From positions 2,234,001 through 2,294,000 of the forward strand of contig OU612073.1 of NCBI GenBank assembly GCA_914767715.1: a stretch of 60,000 bases of DNA. Reading direction: 5' to 3'. The stretch is from Membranipora membranacea (taxonomy: Eukaryota > Bryozoa > Gymnolaemata > Cheilostomatida > Membraniporidae). Below, piece after piece: positions 13,401 to 25,659 of the stretch. The translations under genes and the position numbers were made by a program. The notes beneath the pieces were generated by a model, which was not told where the DNA came from, ran no database searches, and saw nothing but the letters and a program-made list of their open reading frames with translations. The stretch's first letter is position 1. The number at the start of each line of letters is the position of its first letter.

Positions 13401-14696
13401 TCATGCACAAATATAAAAGTTATATTTTGTACACCTTACTACTACTATGAGCCTGTAATCCTCGCATTGAGAAGATTATGATCCAGGACACTTGTACTAA
13501 ATGGACACAGTTTTCTTTTCCTAGAATGACACAAGAAAAGTTGAAGTTGTATCTGGATTTCGGTCTCATTCAATAATGAAGAGTGTTTTTTTACCCTTAC
13601 AGATAAATTGATAAAATTTCATAAGAACAGATCTGTTTTTAATATCTCATACAGGTGGACGGTGCCGTAGATGTTATGGACGGTGAGAGAACTGAACTCC
13701 AATCTCAGATAGAATCATACAAAGCACAGCTCTCTGCTGCCATGGAGCTTATAGAGGAGGAGAAGATTATCACACAGGAGTTAGAACAGAAACTTCTGTC
13801 TCTCGGAACTACAGTAAGAATATAATTATTGATGTTAAATCATATTTTATCTATTTGAAATTGCTACCCCTCTATCGAACAGTAGACTAGTAGATCAGTA
13901 GAGGGAGAGCAACTTCAAATTAGATCAAACCCAATCTTTGTTGAAGGATCACTTTAAATTGTGGTAAGGCATTATCCTGTCAACGACCAATGAGTCCATG
14001 AGTTTTGTCAGATTTATTGACGAAATGTATTGCCCATCAAGGCTAGAGGATGACTGAGTTGTGAGTATATTGAGAAACCCTGACAATGGTACAATAAGTG
14101 AGCAGAGCAACTTAATTTATCAAATAAACTTAAGTGTATATTTAGATTGATCAAAAAAAGATAGGCCACGTTATAGTCAGGTCTGTATGAAGTCTTTCTC
14201 AATTTTTGTAGCCAGATTTTGCTCACTTTGATCGCCGTCTGGCAGAGCTGACCGAGAAGAAAAATAACTTATCCTACGAGAACGGAAAACTGAACGCACA
14301 GGTGGATCAGCTTAGAGAACAATAAGACTCCCACAAACAAGAGCAGGACAAATATGACAAGACAAACAAGAGGCTTCTTCAGGCTGAGAATGAAGTCAAA
14401 AAGATACTCTGTCTCCATCATCAGCATCATCATCTGTTGTGTTGTTCGTCATGTCTGTGAGGCCCATCAAGTGATTTTCTGTGGCTTGGTCTCGGGTGAC
14501 TCTTTGTAAGACTCTCACATGAATATGACATGCAGTCCTTACAGCATTATTTGGTCGGATCACAACCAAGAAAATGCATGAACTGAGATTGGTGTATTTT
14601 AACTGTGAATTATCCTCAGCCTAAATCAAAGCTATTGATTACCCTAGAGCAGTAAATGTTACCGAGAATTGAGTTAGCCAGTTTGGAGTGACTCAA

Positions 14697-14826
14697 AGTT
14701 AGCTAGCACTATATTTTGGCTTACTGAACTCTATATGAAGAGGAGGTGGTGCATAAAAGTTAGCTAGCTATTTAAAGCAAGTGTAAAATGGCAAACCTTA
14801 ATTCCTACAAATACTTAACTCCTTGA
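14697..14826 (+). repeat. Dispersed repeat family GTTAGCTAGCAC, copy 2
   Basis: Contains AGTTAGCTAGCACTATATTT, a second GTTAGCTAGC, a TAAAATGGCAAA block and a closing ACTTAACTCCTTGAG. It lies just upstream of the CCDC150 exon at 14844. Confidence 0.55.
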
Positions 14827-17800
14827 GAATAATTTGATTCCAGTTGAAGCATGAGTTTGATAATTGTAAGCACGCTTTAGCTCAGTCAGAGACGACCTCA
14901 CAGCAGTTACGGACTACATCAGAGCACAGAGAGACAGATTACAACTCAGCAGTGAGAGTCCGAGATGAGGCACTCAGAGACGCTAAAACACTCACTGCCA
15001 GAGTCGACAGCCTAGAGGAGGTCATCAAACAGCAGGTAGGAGGAGGATGTGTTTGTTATCATTGTTGTGGGATTTCTTACTTGTGGTTTCGAGATTTGAA
15101 CCTGTCCAAATTATATAAAACCAATCGTACTCAAAAGAAAGAGAAGTTCATAGTGATTACACCTCACATGATCAGCTTGGTTGTGGTTTCTGGGCTTTTT
15201 GTATTTTATTGCCGGTTTTTTATTACTATTCATCACGAATGATCCTAGTCAACTCAAAAAATTTATGCATCTCTTTAATTTTTCGCCCAAGAACATTTTT
15301 TTAAGATCCACGCTAATCCCTCCCCCTGTGGGTAACCATGACTGTTCTGTCATATTATATTTATACAGGAAGAAATGAAATCTGATATCGAAGAGAAATT
15401 AAGGGATGACAATTCTAAGGTAGCCAAGTCTTTGGAGAACATGATGGCCTTACACACAGAGCTCCAGTGTAAATACGAGTCACTCCAGATAGAACTGGGC
15501 AAGAAAGATACACAACTCAGTCAACACAAGAAAGACAAGTATAGAAAATTGATAAGAATAATTATTGTTAACAGGAGGAGGGTAAAGTTATAGTGACAAT
15601 ATGATCCTTATTTGACTGCAAATGACACATGAACGGCAAAATTAAGTTTTGATTTTCAAAAGCAGTTTATAATGTTCATTTGATGTGGATGAGCGTATCT
15701 TTTCCCTTCCCATCTAATCTGACTGAAATGTGAAAGCCTGCACCATCACAACTGCAACACAATTAATACAAAGTCGATGGTGATTCATATAACATAATCC
15801 TTTCAGTGCGCTACTAGTCCGGTGGGGGGAACAAACTGGGCTGATGTAGGAGGGTTTCTCTCATTCTTTTGTGCAACAAACATTCTATACTTTTATAATC
15901 TGTTCCATTTAACAGCAAGGCTGCGGAGAGTAAAATAGAGAGAGCAGAGAGGCAGCTTGACTCCACATCTGAAAAATTATCGGACCTTCAATCTGAACAG
16001 ACAAGTCAGGTTTGTACTATATTATTGCCACGGTGTTGAATTATTTGAGGTTGTCTGGTGCCCGTTATGGGATACACAACTCCTAATAATGAAGAGAAAA
16101 TACATTGATCACATATTATTGAAAATAGGGTTGGGTGAATAGCATACCGTGGGTTTAGGATTTTATTAGAGTGAGATTTTGTAGAACTCAAGCATGAAGT
16201 ACCACTAAATGATATTTGAAGCCATTTCAGCGAACAAACTAGGCAGTTGAGTGAAACTGCTTCTCAGGGGCAGTTACAATTGTATTGCAGTACAAACATC
16301 TACACTCACGGCTGTTCCTCCAATATTTTATATTGTCAGATAAAATTTCAGATGTTTGAATAACATTGTACCCACTTGGTTAGTATTATACTTCCCATAT
16401 ATCGTCATGAAGGCTTAAAGATGCCCAGCCTCTAAATATAGTATCTACTGGACCACACCATCAAGGACTATTAATCACAACCCATTTTTCTTTGATCATT
16501 CAGACTAAGAATATTGAACGAGAATTGAAGTATGTTAAGAATGACAACTCCAAATTAGTAAAAACCCTACAAGAGACTCTAGAGCTCAATGAGCAGCTAA
16601 GAGCTCAAGTATCAATACTAGAAGAGACTGTGTGTAAACAGCAGACTGACTGTGATAAGGCTATTACTAGGAGGTGAGAATAATGAATAATAATAATGTG
16701 CTCGGTAACAACTTATATATAATCACTTATCTAAAAAATATCTATATAAATTTTTCTTTTTTTTGTTTTGTTTGTCTTTTGTTTATGAGGTCAAAAAGTT
16801 GTTATTTTAATTTGTTTATAACATACTTATTAATATGAAAACCTCAATTAAAACACATAATAATAAATATTAATAACGAGATACATATCACATCCATCCC
16901 TCCCAAAGTAAGTTAAATATTCCGGATAGATCTTGATTGTTTCATTGCCAACATGTTGACCTCATTTTGAACGTTCCAGTTTTTCTCAAAGTCAGGACCT
17001 GAAAGTTGGCTGAGTTTTTAAGTGCAGGAGAGTGTGATTATCAAACCCGCATTCAACATAAATTATGGATGTTTTCCTGTTCTGTTGTATTAAAATAAAG
17101 AATAATATGGCAAACCCAACTAAAAGGGAACATTTTCAGACAACCAATTTCCATTCTCTAATATTCCAGCAAAGATCTTGAGAATCGATTATCACAGCAG
17201 GAGTCGGCGTCCAGCTCAAGAATAGCAGAGTTAGAATCACAATTAAGCAGAGAGAGGGACAAAGCTTATCAGAAAATGGAGGATCAGCTTAAGACTGTGA
17301 GTGTCTGCCATCAGGAAAAACCTTATATTGAACTCTGTAAAAATCACAATCTGATAGTTTGTGTTGCTGAGATGACAGAGACTTGCTAGAGGTCTCAAAC
17401 GCAATTGAATTACTGTTTGATGAAACTAAAATCTTCTGCCTGAAAAATTCGGACAAGAAAACAAATTTGCCTAGTTCAAAATCAATAGTTTTCAGATCAA
17501 GTAATACCGAGGATTTGGCTTAATGTCCTTGCACATTCTCATTGGAGGACCACCCTTGGTCTTGCATCGCCTAATAACCTACCTTTTCAGTTTAACCTCA
17601 TCTTTGCAAGCTCTATATCACCAGCAGCAATGATTTCTTTGAGATGTTATCGAGCCTGTTGTTGTTTTTTGACTTGTTTCTCATCTGATAAGTGCAGCTG
17701 GTGTTCAATGAGAAGAAGCATCTGATTAGAAGGAGTGTCCCTGCGGTCTTCTGACTTTACGTTGAAATGATCAGACAAGGAAAAGCGCTCTCCTACTTAT

Positions 17801-20403
17801 TTGAACAAACCGTTAAGGTCGAGTATTATCTTGATCAGCTTGATTTGGTGAGAAGTCCTTGTTTAACATGAATATAAAAACTGCTCACAATTATCACACT
17901 GCAGGTTCAAAAAGAGACAGAATATTTTGGAACGTTACAGTGACCTCTTACATCAGAACTCGGAGCTCAATGCCTCAGTTGAGAATCTAAAGAACAAGTT
18001 ATCCGATGCCTGGGATGAGATATCTGGTGCGAAGGATAATCTAAAACACAAGAGCAAGCAATCCTCGAAACTGAAGGTAGCTTCTTAATAATAAATCATT
18101 CTCTTACTGCTTTTTAGCGCCACTTTTCAGTGAAGTGTGATCAATTTTCCCAAGATTCAGAGTTTCTCCCCCTCTCCTTATCAGCAGAAGTAGAGCTATG
18201 TTAAATGAAGACAAAAATGATCACAGCCTGGTTAGCAAAAATTTCAATAAGTAGCAGTCACTTTATTTTTTGGTCACACTCTCATGTGAAATGCAATCAC
18301 AATATCTTGAGATTATACAGCCAGCTTCATATTTTTTTTATATTGTTACATGATTTTTGTTTTTGCTCATATCCATCATTTTATATTATTTACATAAATT
18401 AATATCACTTTTACCGTATGTCACAGGACATTGAGCATGATATGAGACGACTCCAAGATGAAAATGAGGAGTTGTTCTCTAAAACCAAATCACAGCAGAA
18501 AACAATCAACAAATTTGTGTCACAGTTTAAGGAAGTTCAGCAGGAGATGAAACAGCTGGTAACTACACACATGCAAACTGAGGTGAGATTGTATACTTAT
18601 ACCATAGTCTTAAAAAGTGTCAGTCCTACTAGGCCATGGTTTGGCCATGGTTGGTATGGTTTGAAAGTTCTCAGGCTTCAAAGTCATAAGGGCGTATGAA
18701 ATAAAACAGTCTGTGGACTTAATTGCAGTAAAACTGCTGCAAAGTCTGAACATTGGGATTATGGTGGATCATAGTGACTTATTGTCTCCATCTGTCCACT
18801 ATGATCCTCGCTAATATATTTTTTAAAAAGGCTATTTTTTGACAATGTAAACATTTTTATTATTTTTATTTGCCCTATGAAGACACAATATTTGACTTAC
18901 TGGGGTAATATATCAATTTTTATAACAGGACTGACCCTTTAATATATTAAGTCTATGACTTATACTGTCATAAATCTGACTACCATCTATAGCTATACTC
19001 TCAGCTATGCTGGGACATGCAACTCCCAATACACATAAATATGTGCAGAGACTGATTGATAAGTTTTTTCTGGTCTAAATAACACTCTCTGCTGTGATGA
19101 AAATCATTGCTTTTACATTGGGGAACCTTGAATGTCTCAAAGAGATGGGTAAACACATTTACATCCAATGCAGTATCCGTGTGCCTACGGAAGATAGAAA
19201 AAAAATCCCGAAGACAAAACCGACCATTGCTTTGGATATAGTATGTAAATGATCTAGATGTTGCAACATACCATTTGTGGTTACCCTTGACCTGATTTCA
19301 GAGGGAAAACAGCTGCTAACTCTACTGGTCCTTGATTTCATCCTAAATTATTATCTTCTTAGCTAATCTAATTTTGGGATTTGATGTGAGATGGTGCCAA
19401 AGACTTTTCAAATTGAGGACAATTTAATTACATTCAATTCCTTGTAGTAGTGATTTTCACATTGTAAGCAGAAGTATTTTTCGATAGGCAGCGTTGTGTT
19501 GAAAGCCATATATGTGTTCTCATTTCAGCTACTGGGTGAGAAAGAAAGGTTGATACATGCTGAAGAAATGAAAACTGCAGAACTTAGAAAAAATATCACG
19601 ATTGCCGAAAACAGGTACCTAGGATTTTTTGCCCATTGACTGGTTGACACAAATATTCAGGTTCCAGAAATCCACATAGCAGTGCCTACTGAGGGCCATA
19701 AATCAGCATTGATAACTGTTATATAGTTGTATGGAAAGTTATTGTTGTATAGAGTTTTCTCTTGTGGAGACAACTCCCAAGTCCAAGGTACATGTATTGT
19801 CAGCCATCTCGTTTGGTCTATCGATGAGTACAAGAATATACAGAACATTCAGAACACAATATGCAGACTTGTAGGAATATAGTGGAGCGTGCCCTGCACC
19901 AGACTAGTGTTGGTAGTGTAGAAGGTGTTGGGAACCTTGCTACGTAGGTTGAGAAAAACACACGACCCCCTTCTGGAGGCTTTGGACATCACATCCTGGT
20001 TGTTTATGCAGTGTATAACACTCTTATCCAGCTTTCTGGATATCCTTGAGCACCTGTTGTTAGTGGTTAGTGGAAATTTCCTGAGTCAACCCAGTCATAA
20101 TTAATCTCAACTTGAATCAAACGGGAATACTTTAATGTAAATAACAAGTATCAGGTCAGTTGGGGTAATTTACTAGCGGACAGGATTGTTACTGTCTTGT
20201 ACCTGACTACAATCTAATACTTACCATGTTATACATTTTGTAGATCGCCACACAGCAAGCCATGCAAAAAGCAACAGAGACAAGGCTTATGGAGGGAAAT
20301 AATGACACTCTTATTGTAAGTCGCAGTGATCTATACCAGTTCTACTTATGCATCATACTGTAGAGGAGTACATATAGCTGACGCTTAGGGCTGCTTCTTT
20401 TGG

Positions 20404-20520
20404 AAATCTATTTGTAAGTTAGCACTAAATATTACTAGCTGAGGTTCGAATCTATGATAAATAATGAATTGAAGTGAGTGACTACATGTAAGCGTACCTT
20501 AAACTTAGCTTAACTAAGCA
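20404..20520 (+). repeat. Dispersed repeat family GTTAGCTAGCAC, copy 3 (weak)
   Basis: Begins AAGTTAGCACTAAATATT and contains AGCTGAGG and GAATCTATGATAAA. Only the front half of the family pattern is clear. Confidence 0.4.
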
Positions 20521-20939
20521 TATAGGGTAAGTTATAATATGTGTGCTGTAGGTAACTAAGCATATGGTTATAACAATTAAATCATGCGATGATCTTTTAT
20601 ATCTCGTGACTTGTTACTGGCAGGCCACAGAAACACTAGAAGATACCAATCGTTATTTAAGGATAGATTTTCTGCTCTCACCTCGGAGTTAAGCTCAGCT
20701 AAGAGGCATCATCTCGATCTGGAGTGGAGAAATCTAGATAAAAATCAACAGCTGACTCTGGAGAGAAAGAAGATGGACAATACAACGGCTAAACCTAGAA
20801 ATATTATCAGGGTAAGTGAGAGCTGTAAGTAATATGACTTACAATGAGAATCTTCACAGGTAACTGTGTAAGTTCTAATACAAAGATCCTCTGCATATTC
20901 TTATAACTCTGAGCTCCCTTTGAAGGGCTAATCACGGCC

Positions 20940-20966
20940 CCCCCTCCCCCCCCCCCCCCCCCCCCG
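20940..20966. repeat. Poly-C tract
   Basis: A run of about 25 cytosines with one early interruption, intronic in CCDC150. Its length is likely to vary and to be miscalled. Confidence 0.95.
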
Positions 20967-21321
20967 AGTTGCAAAGTTAGCCATCCACACATTACGTTTT
21001 ATGTCAGCTAGCCCAGCCTAGTGCTTGCTATAAAAAAAATCACCTGAAGCTAAACTCAGGTAGCGTTTACTTCTCTAGGATAGTCAATGATTTCCCCAGT
21101 GATAATCGTGAGGTATGACGTGTGCCTTTGTTAAATTCAGCCATTCAGCTTGTATGATAATCGGAGTCGCTTGATTAATATGGGATCAATTAGTTCATTA
21201 GGTCAATCTTTGATTTAAATATATTTACAGCTATGCTAATTTAAACTTTGATGGAAGTACACTGCTGTATTCTTTCAGATGACAACTGATTGGTCAATTC
21301 TGAGCTGGCCCAGTAGCGCTA

Positions 21322-21441
21322 CCATATATATATAGTATATTATTTCTCTATGGCTTGTCCATAGCCTTCCTGCCTATATATAATATAAATATATATATAT
21401 AAATATATATTTATACATATTTATACATATATATATATATA
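21322..21441. repeat. AT-rich microsatellite cluster
   Basis: Several short (AT)n and ATATTTATAC runs in the intron before the CCDC150 exon at 21512. No other signal. Confidence 0.85.
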
Positions 21442-21936
21442 GATAAAGGGACAGTGGCAGAAGCTCAGGCCTATCATTACAAACTAAGACTTTTATTTAC
21501 TCTGTTTACAGGCTAGTCGACACCAGCTGACTAATATAGCTGATAAGACAGAGTTTGATGCCTCACTTAGAGAAACATCCAAAGAGAGGCTCAGATTGAG
21601 CTCCTCACCTATCAGGTATGTTCTAACATTCCTTGTCATCTTGTTACTACCAAATAGCAATGATCAGTATTAAGACTTACCTCAGTAGACAAGTTTAATC
21701 TCTATATGAAATTTTGTATTGTGGACTTACCTGAGTAGATTAGCTCAATATTTATATGAAACGCTATTGCTGACACAATGTGTGCCTGTCATGTCTCATG
21801 TATCTATACTTGTTTGCTGACTGCTGTCCACTTTAGCTATAACAGCAGGCCACCGTGCAGTGAAAACTTAAGCTTATCTTGACAGGCCTTTTTATGGAAC
21901 AGGAGTAAGCAACTGTAAGAACGTGGTTGCAATTTT

Positions 21937-22021
21937 CTGTCTTGACAAGATTGGTTAGTGGGCGGCGGGAGGGCTGGTGGGGCGTGGTTGCCTCACCGCC
22001 AACAAAACTTGTCAAGACAGG
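21937..22021. mobile_element. Small foldback element (MITE-like)
   Basis: Ends are inverted copies of CTGTCTTGACAAG (left at about 21939, right at about 22005). The inner flanks GGTTAGTGGGCGG and CCGCCAACAAAA also partly pair. Roughly 85 bases in total, with no coding sequence and no clear target-site duplication. It lies in the CCDC150 intron between exons 21512 and 22188. Confidence 0.55.
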
Positions 22022-22726
22022 CTAAGTTACAATTATCTGTCTTGTATTCTCCTGTGAAATGAGTGTAACTTCTCTAATAGAACGATCCGTAGTTGTCCTC
22101 TCTCTGTTGTTAAGTAGATAACTCCAGATTGTCTTGCTTGATTCGTCAAATATTCCACAAAGTTATTAGCCATTTTTTATTACATAGGTCTCGGAGACAG
22201 CAAACTATCCATGATATAACATAAGATGATATACTGAGTGTATCCCAGCAACCACTAACTCCTCCCCTTCATACAAACACAACCAAAGAAGAGCTGATAA
22301 AATAGACTCTGATCATCTTATATCAGCGTCACCGGTATGTAACATGAACATCAAATAAGTTATTTACTTTAAAAAAAACCACCATTCAAAGTTTAGTCAT
22401 AATGTGTTTTCTGTTTGTAGCGCTATGTTATGAATAATGCAAGTCAGCCATAATAATAGCGTTATGTCCTTTTGTAGTGACAGGTCTTTTTGTGAGTGAC
22501 AGGAAAGTTTATCTCAGGAGGGAGATCATCTACTGTTCACACTATAGTAGTCAAAACATGATGATGTCCCTTGTTAGTATAAAAAAATTAATGATGATTT
22601 AATGTTGTTATTGCAGTTTACATCCAGCAGTCAGAAATTAGATGCTATAACTAATGAAATGGAGAAAAGACGGCTGATTTCCTGAAAATTGACGAGACGG
22701 TGTCTCCATTAAAGTCACAGCTCTGA

Positions 22727-24039
22727 GATTTCTGCCTGCCACATACCAACTGGCAATGAAAAATTATTTTTATTGTGTCTTGTGTTATTTCTGTGGAGTT
22801 TTCGTTTGGTTATGAGTGACTGATTCACTTGTAGGCTTGTGATATTCTAGTGTTTTAGTTGGTCAATTGTTTATGTCTTTATAACCTAGCTGTCATTTCG
22901 GTCAGATAATTTATGGCAGTTTTTGCTATTACTCAGCAGAAATATCGGCTTACAATAATGTTTTAGATTTTTATGATGACTATACAATTATTGTGGGGTG
23001 TACACTATGACTATCCAAACAGTGGGAGAACACCAAGCATGATCATATTTCACATTCTTTGGTATAGCGTCCAACACTTTAGCATCAGGATTGAGTGACC
23101 TCATCGTACACATGGACAGTAAATCACATCATCATAATAGTGCTGTAAGAACATGATCATAGTTGAACAATGTGATAAGCAAAAATATCATGTTTTATAT
23201 CATTAAAACCAAGCTGGTAACTGAACTGCTACTTTGATTATGGCAAGTGAGTTTGTTGGTATTTTTTACATTTTCTGTAAAAACAAAGTGACCTGTTAAG
23301 TTGCAGTTATTTTTGGACACTGTTTAGTAGTCAAACGATGTAGAGTACTTCAACCTATCTGAGCAGATAAATAAGAGTGATGTAACTTTTATTTACAAGT
23401 CATTAGAAGTTATCTTTTCATCATTCATGAGAAGACAAGTACTACTTTCTATAACAAATCGTCAAAGTGCCAGTAAATGCATATTGTGAACCTTGGTTAT
23501 AACTATAACTGTGTAGCGATGAATAATAAAGAAAAAGAATTGACTCTATACATGTGCTGTAGAGTTATACTGTTAAATAACCGAGAGCTGGTCTCCCATT
23601 ATCCGCTTATATGATATCAGACTATACAAAAATGTTTGCTATAAGCCAACTGAGATAGACTCTTGAGGTTGCACTGTCTCCTTAATTCTAGGGATAAGGT
23701 GACCCTGGGTCATAGGACAGGCTAGCGTAGATCTGAACTTTACCGCAGTCATCCAAAAAGTGACCATAGTGTTTTTAGTAAAATCGAGGCTGTATAATAA
23801 AATATGCCAGCTGTTATAATAATACTGAAAAATAAAAACAACTGCTAAGAATGTAAACATTTTGTTAAGGAGAACAGCATCACTTCTGGCTACAAAACTG
23901 ATGTGTCATATTCTCTGTGAAACTAAAATAATAATACAAAAATGCTGAGTTATGTGGCCTCAGAGAGCACCACATCATAAATGTCCTTTTGTACTCTAGG
24001 ACATAATGTATCCTAAGATGTGACATCAGCTTCAGGTCT
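22727..24039. other. Convergent intergenic region
   Basis: Lies between the 3' ends of CCDC150 (+) and gene A (-). A canonical AATAAA on the + strand at 23525-23530 is a possible but distant polyadenylation signal for CCDC150. No gene recognised. Confidence 0.4.
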
Positions 24040-25624
24040 TCACTTTGCCACTTTCCACTTCAAAAACAACCGAGAGCTTTCCTTTTCTCCTTCAGTGATC
24101 TCTTCTAGTTCGCCTGGATAAACCATTAAAGTACATATGTTGAGGAAAGAAGATCAAACAACCACTGGGTTTTGAAAAGTCATGATTGAAATTAACATTT
24201 GGTTTACTTCTTCTTGTGGGTCAGAAGGAAAAGAAAAATTCCAAAACTGCTGGCAGATTTCAATCAAATAAATTAAGCACAATCAGGACCACGGGCTAAG
24301 AATCTTGGAATCCTGAAGGGCCAGTGCATCAGAGTAAGGTGCAGACCCCTGAGGAACGCCAGCCGAACAAAAACTCACAACTTGATCAAGGTTAAATCTC
24401 AAGATTGATTTGAGACCAGCGTTAGCATTCTACCCTAGAGTTCCTCTCCTGGGATCTGGAGCTATAATTGGCACAGCAAGGTTCAAGTAAATGGCTAGTT
24501 CCAGAATGCACTGCACATTGTGACAACAGTGAAAAACCTTCTAATGAGATAATCACGTCAAACTCAGACATACCAGGAAGCCAGGAGAGATAAGTCAGTC
24601 TTGGATTTCTGAGATCAGTAGTGAGACTATCTGGATGTTCTCCTTGTTTTCTCATATCTATTCCAGGCTGTAAGAAGAGCATCCTGGTTCCCATATTACA
24701 AGTTATCCTCGGCATCTGAGCTACGTATGCCTCTTCTTTTCTCTCAGGAGGGAGAGATGTCTTTAGCTGGATAGTAGCCTTAACAGTGAACTTATTCACT
24801 GCTTCCTGTATCTGTTTAACAACATGTCCAAATGCCTTATCAAACTATCTAGTTGAAAGTTTGAAAGTGTGATCTACGTTTCAGAGTTTCAATGATGTTA
24901 AACGCAACAGTTTTAACTTACACATACCATTCATTTGTCTCACTTTTCAAATTAGTATCAAAATTTGGCAATGACATTGAAAAATGAAGTTCATATGGAA
25001 TCTGTCAAGATGGTTTAGTTCTAAAGGTAGAAACTTATGCACAAAAATATTACTTTAATCAATGTCATGTACTTACTATGTTTCCCAGCATCTGAAGGTG
25101 ATATCGATGAGCATACTTGTAGAAAGTGATAATCAAACCTCTTATGAAGGGCGATCCATTCTGATCTCGAGGAGCAACAAAGCCTGAAACACATCAATCA
25201 ATATAAAAATATGAATAGTTTATCGCTGCTTTTCAAGCTGGTAGTGAACAGGGAATTTTGTTTGTTTTAATCAGATAGTCTCTGTAGGGTTATTTATGTG
25301 AAGCTACTTTTACTCACCGTCAAAGCTAGACTGTATGATGAAGAGATCAGCTACTAAGCCATCTTCTGGTTTGTTATCCATATAGTATGTCCTTATACGT
25401 GAGTTGTCTCCTGATGCTTGACCTAATTCTGTACGGACTTCTGTGTGCACTGCTGGGTCAGGTGCTATGACATCATCGAGCATTATATCCCTGTTACCTA
25501 TAAATATGACAACAGTAACATTTTAGTTCACTTCAACTGATAACTGAAGGAGTACCTCTAGGTTTGATCCAGAGACATATTTTGCTATCAGAGTAAAATA
25601 CAGTTCATATATAAATCCATATAT

Positions 25625-25659
<35 letters not shown>

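Larger units (their letters stand above)
7283..22726 (+). pseudogene. CCDC150: CCDC150 homologue, probably decaying
   Basis: A long coiled-coil protein spread over many exons, almost all heptad-rich Lys/Glu/Gln sequence. Human CCDC150 is about 1,100 residues and poorly characterised. The family call rests on remembered similarity at several points: LTEKKNNLSYENGKL in the exon at 14212, RDDNSKVAKSLENMMALH at 15369, KFVSQFKEVQQEMK at 18427, and NRYL..RFSALTSEL at 20624. Visible exons: 7283-7347 (candidate start), 8474-8533 (weak), 9075-9162, 9922-10031, 10214-10317, 10684-10765, 11294-11423, 11966-12102, 12443-12633, 13230-13425 (borders uncertain), 13655-13814, 14212-14400, 14844-15035, 15369-15538, 15916-16009, 16504-16673, 17170-17296, 17905-18076, 18427-18582, 19529-19614, 20244-20315, 20624-20811, 21512-21615, 22188-22334, 22617-22726. 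Most junctions keep phase. Lesions: TGA at 11363, TAA at 14323, frameshift near 20660, TAA at 22222 and a frameshift near 22300, frameshift near 22670. Splice sites are kept, so this is not a processed copy. Confidence 0.8.

Noticed and set aside
11363-14325. Reassigned stop codons in CCDC150
   Set aside because: Gene A and MINDY4 use TGA and TAA as normal terminators and have none inside, so a variant code does not fit.
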